Source of the DNA: Stenocarpella maydis | Lineage: Eukaryota; Ascomycota; Sordariomycetes; Diaporthales; Diaporthaceae | Direction: 5' to 3' | Assembly (NCBI GenBank): GCA_002270565.1 | Contig: NQMI01000075.1 | Span: 124,001 to 188,000, forward strand | DNA: 64,000 bases | Notes under the pieces: generated by a model | Told to the model about the DNA's origin: nothing | What the model saw: the letters and a program-made list of their open reading frames with translations, nothing else | Databases searched by the model: none | Shown here: piece after piece, positions 21,622 through 32,816 of the stretch | Numbering within the stretch: the stretch's first letter is position 1 | How the letters are laid out: every line of letters begins with the position of its first letter | Position numbers and translations under genes: made by a program

Positions 21622-23268
21622 CTAAGCCTCCCCGGCGATCATGAGCGCCTCGAGCATGCCGCCCGTCTGGGCGGCAACCTGGGCCTTCTCGACCTCCTGG
21701 CTGACACGCTTCCGCAGAGTCTTGAAGCCGGCGGCCAGCTCCTCGCTGGCGTCGACGTGCTCGGCGTAGAGGTCGAGGAGGTGCAGGCCGACGTCGACGC
21801 AGGCGGCGCGGTACCGCGGGTCAATGATGTGGTTGCAGATCCAGTGTAGGACGGGTTCGACGGTCTCCTCGTCGCGGCCCTCGAGGGCGGCGCGCAGGGC
21901 GCTGCGGTGCCGCAGGGCCACGAGCAGGGTCAGCACGTTGAGCTTGGAGTGGTCGGGCGCCGAGGTGTCGAGGACGCCGTCCAGGGCCGCGGCGTATCTG
22001 CCGTGCCGCAGGTCCGACTGCCAGGGCTGCTCCTTGTTGCGCGGGCCGGACGTGTCGTTGTCGATGAGGAAGTCGACATTGTCCTGGACGGTGTAGAGCG
22101 CCTTGTTCATCGCCTCCCTGCGCTTCCGCTTGGCCGACTTGGTGTCATCGAGCTGGCTTAGATCGGTGGCAGCCGCGAAGCGAGCGCGCTCGCGCTCCTT
22201 CTCGGCGTTTGAGCCAGTGAGGCGGGTCTTGAGGGACAGCACGCCCGACTGCATGCCCACCGCCAGGTGTCGGTCTGCGGCGTTGGCGCCCGCGGTGATG
22301 ACGTTGAGGGAGAGAACTGGTGACGGGTACTTCATGCCTGAGACGACGTTCCACGACCCTGTCTCGAAGACCTTGACGTGCCCATCCAGGCCTCCGGATA
22401 CGACCCTCTTGCCGTTGGAGGCGAGGCAGAGAGATGTGACTGTCTTTTGGTGGTTGGTGATGACGCGCAAAGGCTTGGCAGCTACCAAGTCCAGTACGGA
22501 GATGGCGTTGTCGGCCGCTGCGAGAACGGTGGTGCCTCCCGGCAAGGGCAGGACCTCCTCGACGGGAGCGGCATGCTTGAAGGTCAGGACGGAACCGTTG
22601 GGCACGCGCGAGTCCCATATCCGCACGGTCGAGTCGTAGGAGCCAGTGACGAGCATATTGCTGGTGGCGCCCAGGCCTCCGGGCATGAAGGAGCCGCTGC
22701 GCACGTAGTCCTGGTGGCCGAGGAACTGGCGCGTGGGCTCGGAGCTGGGCAGGTCCCACAGGCGCACCGTCTTGTCGTCCGAGGCGCTCATCAGCATGGT
22801 CAGGTCGGTGGGGGACCACTTGGTGACCCAGACGGGCTGCTTGTGGATGTGCCAGGTCTTGAGGATGACGGCCCTGGAGCCCCCTGCGACGTCAAAGACC
22901 TGCATCTTTCCGCTGTCGTCGCCGGCGACGAGGACGCGCGAGTCGGAGCGGATCTCGCCGCTGCGGGCGACGCTGTCGAAGCGGCCGATGGTCTTGAGGG
23001 GATCTCGCTTGCGGATGCTGTAGACGTCGACACGGGGGCCGGCGGTGACGGCGAAGAGGTCATTGTTCCTGGCGGCGGTTGTTGACGACGAGGACGAGAT
23101 GCTGTTGGCGTAGGGAGAGGGAAAGCTGATGTGGGCGACTGGCCAGGAGGCGGTCGAGGTGTGGGATTTCTGGTTCTTGAAGGTCTTCCAGTATCGCTGC
23201 TCGGCAGTTATGGGCGACGGGGCTGCGGGCAGTTTGAGCTGCTGGAGCGGCCTGACCTCTGCCGCCAT
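21622..23268 (-). CDS. UTP15: U3 snoRNP component UTP15, WD40 protein
   Basis: Single exon, 548 residues from the ATG at 23268 (MAAEVRPLQQLKLPAAPSP). An in-frame extension upstream to 23304 is not conserved in style and is left out. The N-terminal motif (about 1-45, ending AEQRYWKTFKNQ) is followed by WD repeats, visible as SASDDKTVRLWD, TGSYDSTVRIWD and SGGLDGHVKVFE, with a hydrophilic linker near residues 350-390 (KSAKRKRREAM). The helical UTP15 C-terminal domain occupies about 400-545 (VLHWICNHIIDPRY). UTP15 is a subunit of the t-UTP/UtpA complex in the nucleolus, needed for pre-rRNA transcription and early 18S rRNA processing. Length and domain order fit the family well. Confidence 0.95.
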   Translation of the reverse strand: MAAEVRPLQQLKLPAAPSPITAEQRYWKTFKNQKSHTSTASWPVAHISFPSPYANSISSSSSTTAARNNDLFAVTAGPRVDVYSIRKRDPLKTIGRFDSVARSGEIRSDSRVLVAGDDSGKMQVFDVAGGSRAVILKTWHIHKQPVWVTKWSPTDLTMLMSASDDKTVRLWDLPSSEPTRQFLGHQDYVRSGSFMPGGLGATSNMLVTGSYDSTVRIWDSRVPNGSVLTFKHAAPVEEVLPLPGGTTVLAAADNAISVLDLVAAKPLRVITNHQKTVTSLCLASNGKRVVSGGLDGHVKVFETGSWNVVSGMKYPSPVLSLNVITAGANAADRHLAVGMQSGVLSLKTRLTGSNAEKERERARFAAATDLSQLDDTKSAKRKRREAMNKALYTVQDNVDFLIDNDTSGPRNKEQPWQSDLRHGRYAAALDGVLDTSAPDHSKLNVLTLLVALRHRSALRAALEGRDEETVEPVLHWICNHIIDPRYRAACVDVGLHLLDLYAEHVDASEELAAGFKTLRKRVSQEVEKAQVAAQTGGMLEALMIAGEA

Positions 23269-23993
23269 CTTGTCTCTGCAAAATGGTGGGCTGTGTGTTG
23301 GCAATGTGAGGGCATTTCACGAGATGATGGGATGGTCCTCAAGGCTGGCACATGCACCCAGGAAACTTTTCGAGACCCACCATCGTTATCGATGAGGAAT
23401 ACGATTGGCTAGCCGGGCCCGATAAGCCAGATGTTAGTATGTACATATGTACTCCGCACTACGTACATAGTAGTCTGGCAGCACATGTGCACTGAACCAC
23501 CACCGACTGGGATACCAGTCGACCTATCGTACATAGTAATACTTACACTACCAAACTACATAGTAATACCTAGGTAACTCCGTAACACTAATAAGTATAA
23601 GCGGGTGGCGTGGGGGGCCTCTCTGACAGTCACGCTGCCTCTCGGGTATTCTCAGCTTCGTTTCTGGCCCATCCCGTCCGAGCATTGAAGCACCGAGAGT
23701 CTGAGGCGACAATTGTCGCCGTGAAGTGTCTGTCTACCCATCTAGGCAGACTGATCCGATCCGGTGACGACCCCTAGGGGATACCTGTCACTGCACATGT
23801 GTGACTTTGTAGCCGTGCGCCGGGGGCCTTGGCCTAGCTTACTGCGTATTCTGCGGTTTATCAGGGCGGCTTACTTTTGGTTTGTGCCGTCCTCACCGGT
23901 TGCTAAGAACGAGCTGACGATTGGCCGTCCAGCGGACGGGACGGCTCATCTGTCGGTTCAATGCATTTGGCAGGAGACTGCTTCTTGTGGTTG

Positions 23994-24025
<32 letters not shown>

Positions 24026-24041
24026 CTTTTTTTTTTTTTTA

Positions 24042-24073
<32 letters not shown>

Positions 24074-25581
24074 CTTTCTTTCTTACTTACTTTTCTATTC
24101 TATTCTTTTGTTTTCTTTGATCGCTGGTTGATGACGGAAATGACCTGTCATCGTGAGAAGTGGAGCATTCCAATGCAGTTGGCCGTGCCTCCCTCTCGCA
24201 GCCAACTGCAGATGGAAACAAAAAAAAAACACTTATCAAATAGTATCAAACAGGGCCCCACAAAGGGTGGAGGGGGGAAGGGACAGACCTGGCAGGCCCG
24301 GACAGGGACCCGGCCACTCAAGCCTGGCAGCCTGGTATCAATTGATATGTCTAATATGTCTATCATTCACAGTCTGACTGATCAGCCGGGGCTGACTTTC
24401 TTTTGCCTCCCTGTTTCCACCTCACTCGACGGCTGGCTGGCTGGCCGGTTGCAACATTACCGCATATACGCACACGCACACCCAATGCACACCAACAGCC
24501 AACCAACCAGCCAACCAACCATCATCCATGCCAGACCAATTAGACCCAATTGTTAGACCCATTGATGATTGATCAGTCACAATACACTATTTGACCGACT
24601 CTCCCCCTCCCTTTCTCCCCTTTGAATATGTGCCGTTTGATCTCCTGGGTCTGTGGTTCCATCTCCTTGACTTTCCCGAGCCCGACCGAGGCCAACAGGT
24701 GAACACATCTGGACGGCACGGGCCAGGGAGAGCAGAGCACATGTGCTCGAAGACGAGAGAGAGGGCAGGCTGTGAAAACGCACTGCACCACACTGCATCA
24801 CACTGCACTACAACTGCACTGCACAGCACAGCACAGGGAATCCACCTTCACCAACCTTCGAAGGCATGTTGTACATCGCAGCGTGAGAGACACAACCTAC
24901 AACCTCTATCTAGTCTAAAAGCCTTCTTCCATCTATGTCGGCCTTCTCCCAGCTCCCCGGTTCCCAGCGCCCGCCAAAGGAGGCTTTCTAAATTCAACAC
25001 CCTTGACAACTGTAGTATTTGGTCATTGTCCTCCTAAACTCAATCTCAGATTCTCTGGCTTCCTTTCCTCCTCCTCCTCCTCCTCCTCCTCCTCTCCTGC
25101 CGCTCCACCTCGCCACGCTGTCCCTGATCACCGCCGCCACGCCACGCCACGACACGACACGCCGCGCTTTCCTGAAAATTGTCTCCTGCCGAAATACGCG
25201 TTCGACGCTACGTTGTCCAGCGCAGGGGCAGGTGCAGGTGCAGGGGCAGCTCGACAAATCGACCAGCCCAACCCACCCGTCCGCTAGCATCGAAACCAAA
25301 ACTCCAACTCCCACTCCAAACCGCACCGCACCGCAACCCACCGTCCACCTTCCTCCTTTCTACCGACCTAGGCACTTCGCGACACGGCTTTTTAGTCTCT
25401 TAAAAACCGGCCACTGTATCTGTCTCCATGGTATGGCCTGTTTACTTTCTCCCAATCACAACAAGCCCATCTCGTCGGAAACCCCGCGACTGAACCACCG
25501 GGCCCTGTTATCCACAGCCTCGGTCAATCACGCCCCTCCATCACCACCAACTCGACTTCTGCATGAGCCCTCCGATATAAG
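23269..25581. other. 2.3 kb intergenic region (divergent promoters)
   Basis: Lies between the divergent starts of UTP15 (-) and the MIZ-finger gene (+). Holds the GTACTCCG/TACGTAC-type words near 23445-23470, the duplicated poly(dT)/poly(dA) palindrome at 23994-24074, a (TCC)n run at about 25062-25093, and C-rich sequence that leaves a long spurious frame open. No separate gene is supported. Confidence 0.5.
23994..24074. repeat. duplicated poly(dT)-poly(dA) palindrome
   Basis: The order is T15, A17, C, T14, A, T15, A17, C, followed by TTTC. That is two near-identical copies of a T-run abutting an A-run, each able to fold into a perfect hairpin. Such tracts exclude nucleosomes. The exact lengths may be unreliable because homopolymers are error-prone in assembly. 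Confidence 0.85.
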
Positions 25582-28500
25582 ATGCCTGGCCTTCCAGCGC
25601 AGAACTCGCGCTTGTTTCAGTACGGCGCCTATCTCGACCAGGTCGTCCATGCCAACTCTACACTCAATGCCTTCGTCGGAGGCAAGCAGAAGGCATGGAT
25701 GGCAAATGCTGCGCCTGTCCAACCAAGTCCGCGCCCCCGGCCTCATCCCCCTCGGCCTCGGACCCAACAGAACCAGCAGATACAGCAAATACAGCAGAGC
25801 CTCTCTCCCCCGCTCCCAACGTAAGACCTCCGCGCGCGCGCTCTCATCAATCACCCCTCGGCCTCGGGCGCTACCTGTGACCAAGTGCCCCCCACAGCCC
25901 TGGTGCGCTCTTGGAACCAGGATGATGGGAGCCGTCTGTGGTGTTGACCTCTTTTAGAAACAGACTGCTAATATATGGAATGTCTACAGGACTCCCGCCA
26001 ACGTGAACGTACTGCCCTCGCCAGCACCGAGCGACGAACCGAGTCCCGCACTGTCCAACCCACTCGACAGCCCGAACCCCCGTATCCATTCTCTGCCAAC
26101 CGCCGCTCAGAAACAGACAACCGGACAACCTCATACGGTACAGTCCTCCCTGTCACCCAAGTTCTCCACCTCACGTCCTGCACAAGCCGGGCCCGTCGAC
26201 GCTGCGGCCGCCGTGGAACGAACCGCTGCCCCGGAGCACGCGACAGGACGGGCGCTCTCCGACAGTACACACGACTCGCCCGTCATGGCCCCTCCGGATC
26301 TCCCTCAACCAAATCTGATGGGCCAGCCCACAAACGGCGCGAATGACTTTGGCTCGCCCATCGTCGCACCTGCACGCCCAGTGTCACAGCCGTACTTGTC
26401 AGATTCTGGGGAAGGCCCTGCCAGCAAGAGGAGACGCGTTGAGCGCCCAAACCAACAGTCTCATGCCAATACACCGGGTAGACCTTTTCACAGTGTCGCT
26501 GTGTCAAGCCCACGAGTAGGTGCGGCCGTTTCGACATTCAATGATATGGCCGCTTTGATGGATAACCATATAAATCAACAAGGTGGTGACAAGGCGCTGC
26601 ATTCTGCTGTCGAAAGACCTCGCTTTCAAATCCTACGAGACGCCTGCGCCAAGGGGGATTACTTCTATCTCATCCTGCATGAGCTGTACTGTCTGTGGTC
26701 TGTCAGCCCGCAGACGGTCTCTGACTTGCTGCTTGGTGACATGGGGAGCATCTCAACAGGTTTCGAGATCTTGGACTCTGTTCTTAAGAGTAACTCCGGG
26801 TTTTCAAAGTCCAATCTGGAATGGTGCGCAAACTTTCCCTGCCAGAAGTTTGAGCTATCTCGTAGTCCAACCGTCCACCGTGTGGCAACTTTTCTCGCCT
26901 GTCTAGCCAACAACTGGACATCCCTCCATGAGGCGTCCTTTAACAGGGTCTGCCCCTTGCTCATGGATGAAATGATTGGCAAGCTTCAATGCTACTCCGT
27001 TAGCCTGCAAAATATCCTGTTCACGGCATCGCGACGGAGACTCGGTGTTGTGGATGGCCAGCTTGGTACGAAGATGGAGCACTTATTTCGGAAAGATCAG
27101 CAGGAGCACGTTTCGGGCGCCCAGTTCAGAAACCTCCTGCCTTCTGATGCGCCCGGCGAGCTCGAACGGCGCAATCAGGCCCTCATCCAGCAATATCGAC
27201 AAATCATAGCGTCAGCCAGGCAACAGCAGGAGCAAGAAAAAAGCCGGCGCCAGCAACAGTTAATGATGCAGCAGCAGAATTTGCAGAATCAGCAACCTCA
27301 AGCACAGTCACTGCAGCAAGCTCGGTACCAACTCAACCACTTACATGGCTGGCAGCAACAACAAGTTGCTCAAGCAAACCCCGTCAGGAGATCCTCAATC
27401 CAGAATGCACATCATCCGGATCCATCGTCACAGCGGCCCGTAGCGTCACCAATGATGGCTGGAACGCACCACATCATGAATAGTCCGCCCATCCCTCAGA
27501 ATATGTTCAGTTCGCCTGTTACCGGTCGTCAAATCGGCCATGTCCCCTCAGTATTAGTTCTGCAGAGTTCCTCGGCTGCAGCCATGGCTACTTCGCAGAT
27601 GGCGCAATCAATTCCGAGCCCTCAGCCTTATATGCAGGGTGGCCGCAGCCAACAGCAGTACAGCTTTGGCAACCAACACGGCCCAACTCAGAGCATGCAA
27701 AGCCCGCAGTACATGGGTTATGTCCAGAATTTGGCTCCCGTGCAACAGTGGCCCAGCCAGACATACGTACCGACCGGCCAGCAAGTGTCAGCGTGGCAGT
27801 CTAGCGGCTCTCCTCAAATCGTCCACGGGCCTGTACCAAATCCATGGCCACAGGTACCACAACGAGCTACTGCAAATCTCCCACCAGGCGCAGCCTGGTA
27901 TCATCCTCCAACGACGTTCTTCCCACGGCTGGGCCAAGTGATCGAGCGGAGCGATTGGCCTCACTCTCACCAAGACCAGAAGTCTCTCATGATGTCTTTG
28001 CACCAGGCTCAAGCCCGCAGCCCCGACCGGACGCGACGTGCTGACGCAGGGACGGAGCGGCACTACCAGGCCGTCCACTCTTTCGCCATTGAGCCGTTTC
28101 GTCTAGTCTACTTTCATGAGCTCGAACTCACAGTGTCACCAGAAGCTCACTCGATGCTTTGCAAGAGGAAAGAGTTGCCGCTCTTCAGTGGCCAGCCGTC
28201 AGTGTCTAGCGTCCACGAATATACAAACGGCTCACTTCGGTATCGGCTTCGTTGTTGCCGGGTAGATTCAGACAAAGAGGTCACAGAGTCGGACTGGGTC
28301 ACAAAAGAGACCTCTTGGCCAGATTACATCTTCCCTCATTTCAATGCAGAAAAGCTCGTCGTCAGACGAGTTTCACACTACGGAAAGGACCTCCCCGTGG
28401 AGTTGACCGATTTTGTCGTTCCCGGAACCAACAAGCTCAAAGTAGCGACCATGCAGGCCGGACCGACCGCAGACAAGATACCCAGGCGCTTCCACTTGGC

Positions 28501-29149
28501 GGTCGAGGTCCTGGAAACTCTGAGCCACTCGGCAGTCCTAGAACATGTCTGGGCGAAGGGCCTGGTTGATCCTGCACAGACTCTGGAGAAGATCAGGAAG
28601 AGGATCGATGCAGTCCCTGACGAAGACGGAATCGCTGTGATTGATCGGAGTGGCGTCACAACATCAGAACTGTCCATAGACTTGACCGACCCGTTCAGCG
28701 CGAGCATATTTTCGATACCAGCCCGTGGGTCAGCGTGCACTCACATGGAGTGTTTCGACCTCGAGACGTGGCTGAACACGCGGCCAATGAAGCAGGCCAC
28801 TGGTCACCCACCTGCTCTTACGTCTCCCAAACGTCTTGAGCCATCCGAGCCCGATAAGTGGAAATGCCCCATCTGTTTTGCGGATGCCAGGCCAAGGAGT
28901 CTTCGTATCGACAAGTTTTTGCTCGGTGTCCGTAGACAACTGGAGGAGCAAGATAAGCTGGACACGAAGTCGATCCTTGTTGCAGCTGACGGTACATGGC
29001 GGCCTGTCATCGAACCGATTGACGACGACGACGCTGGCAGTGACGGCGATGCCCCAGTCTCGAAGCGTCCGGTCGCCAACTTTCGCAAGCGACCAAGCAA
29101 ATCAAGCTCCGTCGAGATGGCGGCGATAGAAATTATCGAGCTCGACTAG
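25582..29149 (+). CDS. large MIZ/SP-RING zinc-finger protein (putative SUMO E3 ligase)
   Basis: Two exons, 25582-25820 and 25990-29149. Intron 25821-25989 (GTAAGA...CTACAG) joins PPLPT to TPANVNV in frame, giving 1132 residues. The N-terminal half is Pro/Ser-rich. A conserved helical region follows (about residues 290-420: RFQILRDACAKGDYFYLILH, CANFPCQKFE), then a Gln-rich stretch (about 480-560). The C-terminus carries an SP-RING/MIZ finger at about 990-1050 with ligands in ACTHMECFD and KWKCPICF. It ends with an acidic patch and a hydrophobic run, IEIIELD, resembling a SUMO-interacting motif. MIZ fingers recruit the SUMO E2 enzyme in PIAS/Siz ligases. I see no SAP or PINIT domain, so this is closer to the ZMIZ-like fungal type. 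SUMO ligase activity is inferred. Confidence 0.85.
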
Positions 29150-30074
29150 GGCCATCAGCTGGTGCGCCGACGCCCTGGAATGGAAATCAAGAGACCTACT
29201 ACGTCTTGCTATGAATGGCTAGTGGATATGACTACAGTGCCTCTGAGTGCAGGAGACCTGCTTATTGACGTCGTTACCGTTGCTTTTTCCAGCATGGAGT
29301 TCAGGAGGAGCATGAGGCATCTCTTATCTTGGCGTTCACACACGGGGCATCTTTGGTTTGCTTTAATGGAGGTCAGGAACAAGGCGTAAGAAACTGACCT
29401 TTCGGGCACGGGGCATTTTTAGGACATATTGCTTTGGCCAATGTACCATGCACTAGGGCCTTCTGGCTGGCTTTGTCACATATTGACACAATGTTGTGTA
29501 TCTAGCAATAACACCAAAACCGGTGTCGTGATGACTTCTCTAATACATTGAGCAAAAAGTTCAGCCTGACGGCGGGTTGAAGACAACGCTGCCGTCCCCG
29601 AGCGCACACGTCCTCTTGCGGTCAGTAATCTTGAAGCCCTGAAGAATGTAGCAATGTTTAAGGTTTCCAACCGCGACGGCTAGACCTTTTTATGAAAAGA
29701 GCCCACCAGAGCGAGAAGCAATGAGGCCGCTGTGAATCCATGCGAATAGGCCCAAGATACCTCAATTGGTATTCCCCAACCCCCTTGATGATGACTACCC
29801 AGGTATGCTAACCATTTCTTTTTGGTTCGGATGATACTGGTATTATTGCCGAAGGCCTCATCGCACACAGTTGTAATAAAGTCACGGGTCCGAGAGTGAT
29901 ATTATTACCTTGGCAATATTTCGGCCTGTGCTCCGGGGCACCAGATTTAACATTGTTGTACATTGTTATTATCACGTGTTGTAGATACAACAAGGGCAGG
30001 CTTTTCAGAAATCTCGTATAGGGTAGAATTGGATGGTGGTCGACGTATCTCTTGAGTATTGCTCAACGATAGCC
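29150..30074. other. intergenic region between convergent genes
   Basis: Carries the 3' ends of the MIZ gene (+) and the methyltransferase gene (-). Somewhat AT-rich with only short open frames. No gene or repeat that I can support. Confidence 0.5.
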
Positions 30075-31251
30075 TCAAGTGCTTCGCTGTCGTCCTCTCC
30101 CATGAATGTGAAAGATATGTATAGGCACCTGCTTTGAGTAGAATGGGGTTAAAATTCCATCTGGCCGGCCGTGGCGTTTGAGAGTTCTCGTCTGCTCTTC
30201 GACTGATAATTCCACCTGCTTGACCTGGAGACCAGACTTGGCACAGCCGTCCCGGAATACCATCAGCGTGTCGGCATTTCTCTGGGTGGCGGAAATGATA
30301 ATCTCGGTATCTGTGTCAAGTTCCACGAGCTCCGCCAAGGTCGATACCAGAAATGGGATGACCTTGTGGTCGTAAGTAACGTCGGCACCGATGACGAGGT
30401 CGATCTTGCGGCCCCCATTCCATTCCGGCTCTTCGGTTCCGACCAATGCGTGGCCCCACTTGAGGAGTCTTGGACTGAGGCGCGCAGAGCTCGAGACGTT
30501 GTAGTCCCATCCCAGGCCGTTGAGCGCGAGGTTGTCGGCAAGTTTCTCCACGACCTCCTCGGACCCATCTGACGCCGTGACGTGTGCCGCACCCAGCGCT
30601 TTTGCGCACAGGATGGAAAGGTAGCCCGTACCCGCGCCTAGCTCCAGCACTCGTCTCCCTGAAACGAGGTGGCTGTTGATGGACAGGTATTGGCCGAGGT
30701 GAAGGGCGGCCTCCCAGGTCCTGAGGCCAGTGGTGCCACCAGCCGCCAACAGAGACCGTTTCTCCAAGATGTCAATGTGCTCTGGGGGCTCGATGAGGGA
30801 CAGGCGATACGTGACAAGACACTTGCGCTGGGCCTCTTCCGCCTCAGACATCAGGGGCTCAAACATGAGCTCGCCCAACCGGTCCATCAACTTGTCGGAG
30901 ACCTCCTGCCAGGAATACATTAGACCATGTCCGTAGACGCCATCAAGTTGTGGCGCTGGTTAGTTGGGCCTCACATACAAAATCGTCTGCCTCGTCCTCG
31001 CTTATGCTGTCCTGGATCCTCTCTACCAATTCTTTCAACACCCGTAGCTGGAACCTGGCGCTCTTGGGGGGTGTGGCGCCCGCGAATATGCGATTGAAAA
31101 TATCATCTTGGGCTTCTGGTCTCTTCAGAACCTGCCCGTCCGGGTAGTCAAGGCTTGACTCCAGCTGCAGATATTGGCAGCAGAACCGCTCTACCGCCTC
31201 GCCAAAATCGGACGAGCTACCGGTACTGTGTGAGGCTGCTCCTGGTCCCAT
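30075..31251 (-). CDS. FAM86/EFM3-type class I lysine methyltransferase (eEF2 family)
   Basis: Two exons on the minus strand: 30979-31251 and 30075-30905. Intron 30906-30978 (GTATGT, branch CTAAC, GGCAG) joins EADDF to EVSDKL in phase, giving 367 residues. The first 130 residues form the helical FAM86-like N-terminal region. The methyltransferase-16 fold follows, with SAM-binding motif I LELGAGTGYLSILCAKALGA, an acidic motif II region ASDGSEEVVEKLADNLALNG and the family signature IGADVTYD (about residue 240). FAM86A/EEF2KMT and yeast Efm3 methylate a lysine of translation elongation factor 2 in the cytoplasm. The same substrate is inferred from the N-terminal region plus the GADVTYD motif; related EFM enzymes cannot be fully excluded. 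Confidence 0.85.
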
Positions 31252-32136
31252 CAGTGACGAATACGGGGCTGCGGGGGGAAAAAAAGAGGAACAAAAAAAC
31301 TATGCGTGCGAAAGAATGAAGGATGGTTTTGAACAGAATCGTGTCATTGATGGTGGCATATGCGATGGTCTTGTTTGCAGAATGGAGAGTCGCAGTCGAG
31401 GCAAGGGCGGATTTTCAATGACATCTTCAGAGCTTAGTCATCCTGGGCTCACTATACGGCAGGTTGAGGTCACCAGGTGCTGACAAGACAAAGGGCAATG
31501 TCTTGTTCTCTTATCGTCACGCAGTGCCAGTGATGGACCTGCATTGTACGTTTGTATTTTGAGCTTCTGGACAGTGCCAGATGACGTATACTTAGTCCGA
31601 TGGATCGAATTACTTCAGCACATGACCAGATATGCTTGGATCGATACTAATTGGCAAACCATCTCGAACGTCAACGGCTGTTTTGGCATTAATAAAGTTG
31701 CACATGTTGTGTTCTTGGATTACCGCACCGGCATTGATACTACCAAGAACTCGAGGCGTACCAAGCGTCTGTCTTTGCTTACAATATTGACCCTACCCTA
31801 TGGTGGTCTTAACCAGCATGCGGACTATTTCATGTTTATTTTCACGTCTAAGCTTGTGAGAGACTGCGCGGCGTCTGGTTCAACAATTCCCGTCCAAAAG
31901 CAAAAGCAATACAATTTCAGGCTGCCTCAAGTGAGGCGGGTATACTGGCAGCTCCAGGCTCCCAAAATGACCTGTACTAAATCTAAGAAATGACCCTCTC
32001 AAAGCTTCCCAGAAGGTTGCGCCTCCGCACCCCAGGCCGGATTACACGGCCGAGGTATATCGTGGGTCGTCAGACCACACAGCGTGGACACTAACAGGCA
32101 AAAGCACAAGGGGTTTTGTTCTTCTGAGCCCGCCCT
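31252..32136. other. intergenic region, no gene recognised
   Basis: Contains the promoter side of the methyltransferase gene and the 3' side of the secreted-protein gene. A 149-codon frame at 31544-31993 starts at TTG, has no motif and is more AT-rich than real genes nearby, so it is not called. Confidence 0.5.
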
Positions 32137-32816
32137 TTAAGTTACCAAATGCCCAAGCATGACAAGCGTGGCAGCAACAGCCGCGCCCGCTATCCCCCCC
32201 ACGCAGCCAGCAGCGCCGCTGACCTTGACGACCGGGACGTGCCACCCGCAGTGCGTGAGCGTCGCATCCCTCGTCTTGCACGTGTAGTAGGTGACCTGGC
32301 TGTAGCCCTGCTGCGCGAGGGCGGCCGCCACCTGGGGGTCGGTCGCCGGCGGGGGCGGCGTCGTCTGCGCCTTGGCCACCGTCTGCACCTCTGCCGGCGT
32401 CTCGGGGGAGCTTCCGACGGCCGCTGCGGGGGGGGCTCGCCGCCGCCCTGGTCCCCTGTCGATGGGGATGGAGATGAAGCTGACGAGCCCGAGCCCGCTG
32501 GTGAGGAGTCTGAGGGCGAGTCCGAGGACGAGTCCGAGCCCGTGGTCGGGGCGAAGATGTCGCCCCTGAGTTCCAGCTCCGCCTCGGCAGGCCTTCCCGT
32601 CCTCGCCGGCGCCGCAGGCGTCGCAATGGTGGTCGGTGTCGGTGTCTCCGTGGCCGTGGCCGTCTGTGTTTGTGTGATGGTGAGGACTAGGTGCTGGCCG
32701 TCCTGGGCCGTCAGGGTGACGTGTCTGAGGCTCGGCTGGGATGGGAATGTGAATGGGCCGGCCATGGCCAGTTCTGGCAGGGCCAGGAGGGCCGGGAGGA
32801 GAGAGATGGCCAGCAT
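32137..32816 (-). CDS. secreted/membrane-anchored TYYTC...CGWH protein with probable frameshift
   Basis: From the ATG at 32816 the protein begins with a signal peptide (MLAISLLPALLALPELAMAG). A Thr/Pro-rich and Asp/Ser-rich stalk follows. At an eight-base C run (32428-32435) the frame changes. The second frame continues QTVAKAQTTPPPP, then QVTYYTCKTRDATLTHCGWH and a hydrophobic tail (GIAGAAVAATLVMLGHLV) ending at 32137. With nine Cs the two halves would form one protein of 226 residues. The TYYTC-x7-HCGWH-x-P motif recurs in small fungal surface proteins with a C-terminal membrane or GPI segment; their function is unknown. The break is either a sequencing/assembly deletion or a real homopolymer mutation. 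I saw no credible intron there. Confidence 0.65.

Noticed and set aside
23764..24120. Open frame with long Lys/Phe runs
   Set aside because: It is an artefact of the poly(dT)/poly(dA) tract.
25019..25957. 312-codon open frame overlapping exon 1 of the MIZ gene
   Set aside because: It starts at TTG, is kept open by C-rich low-stop sequence, overlaps the real first exon in another frame and has no motif.
31544..31993. 149-codon plus-strand frame
   Set aside because: Non-ATG start, AT-rich, no motif, no splice signals linking it to anything.
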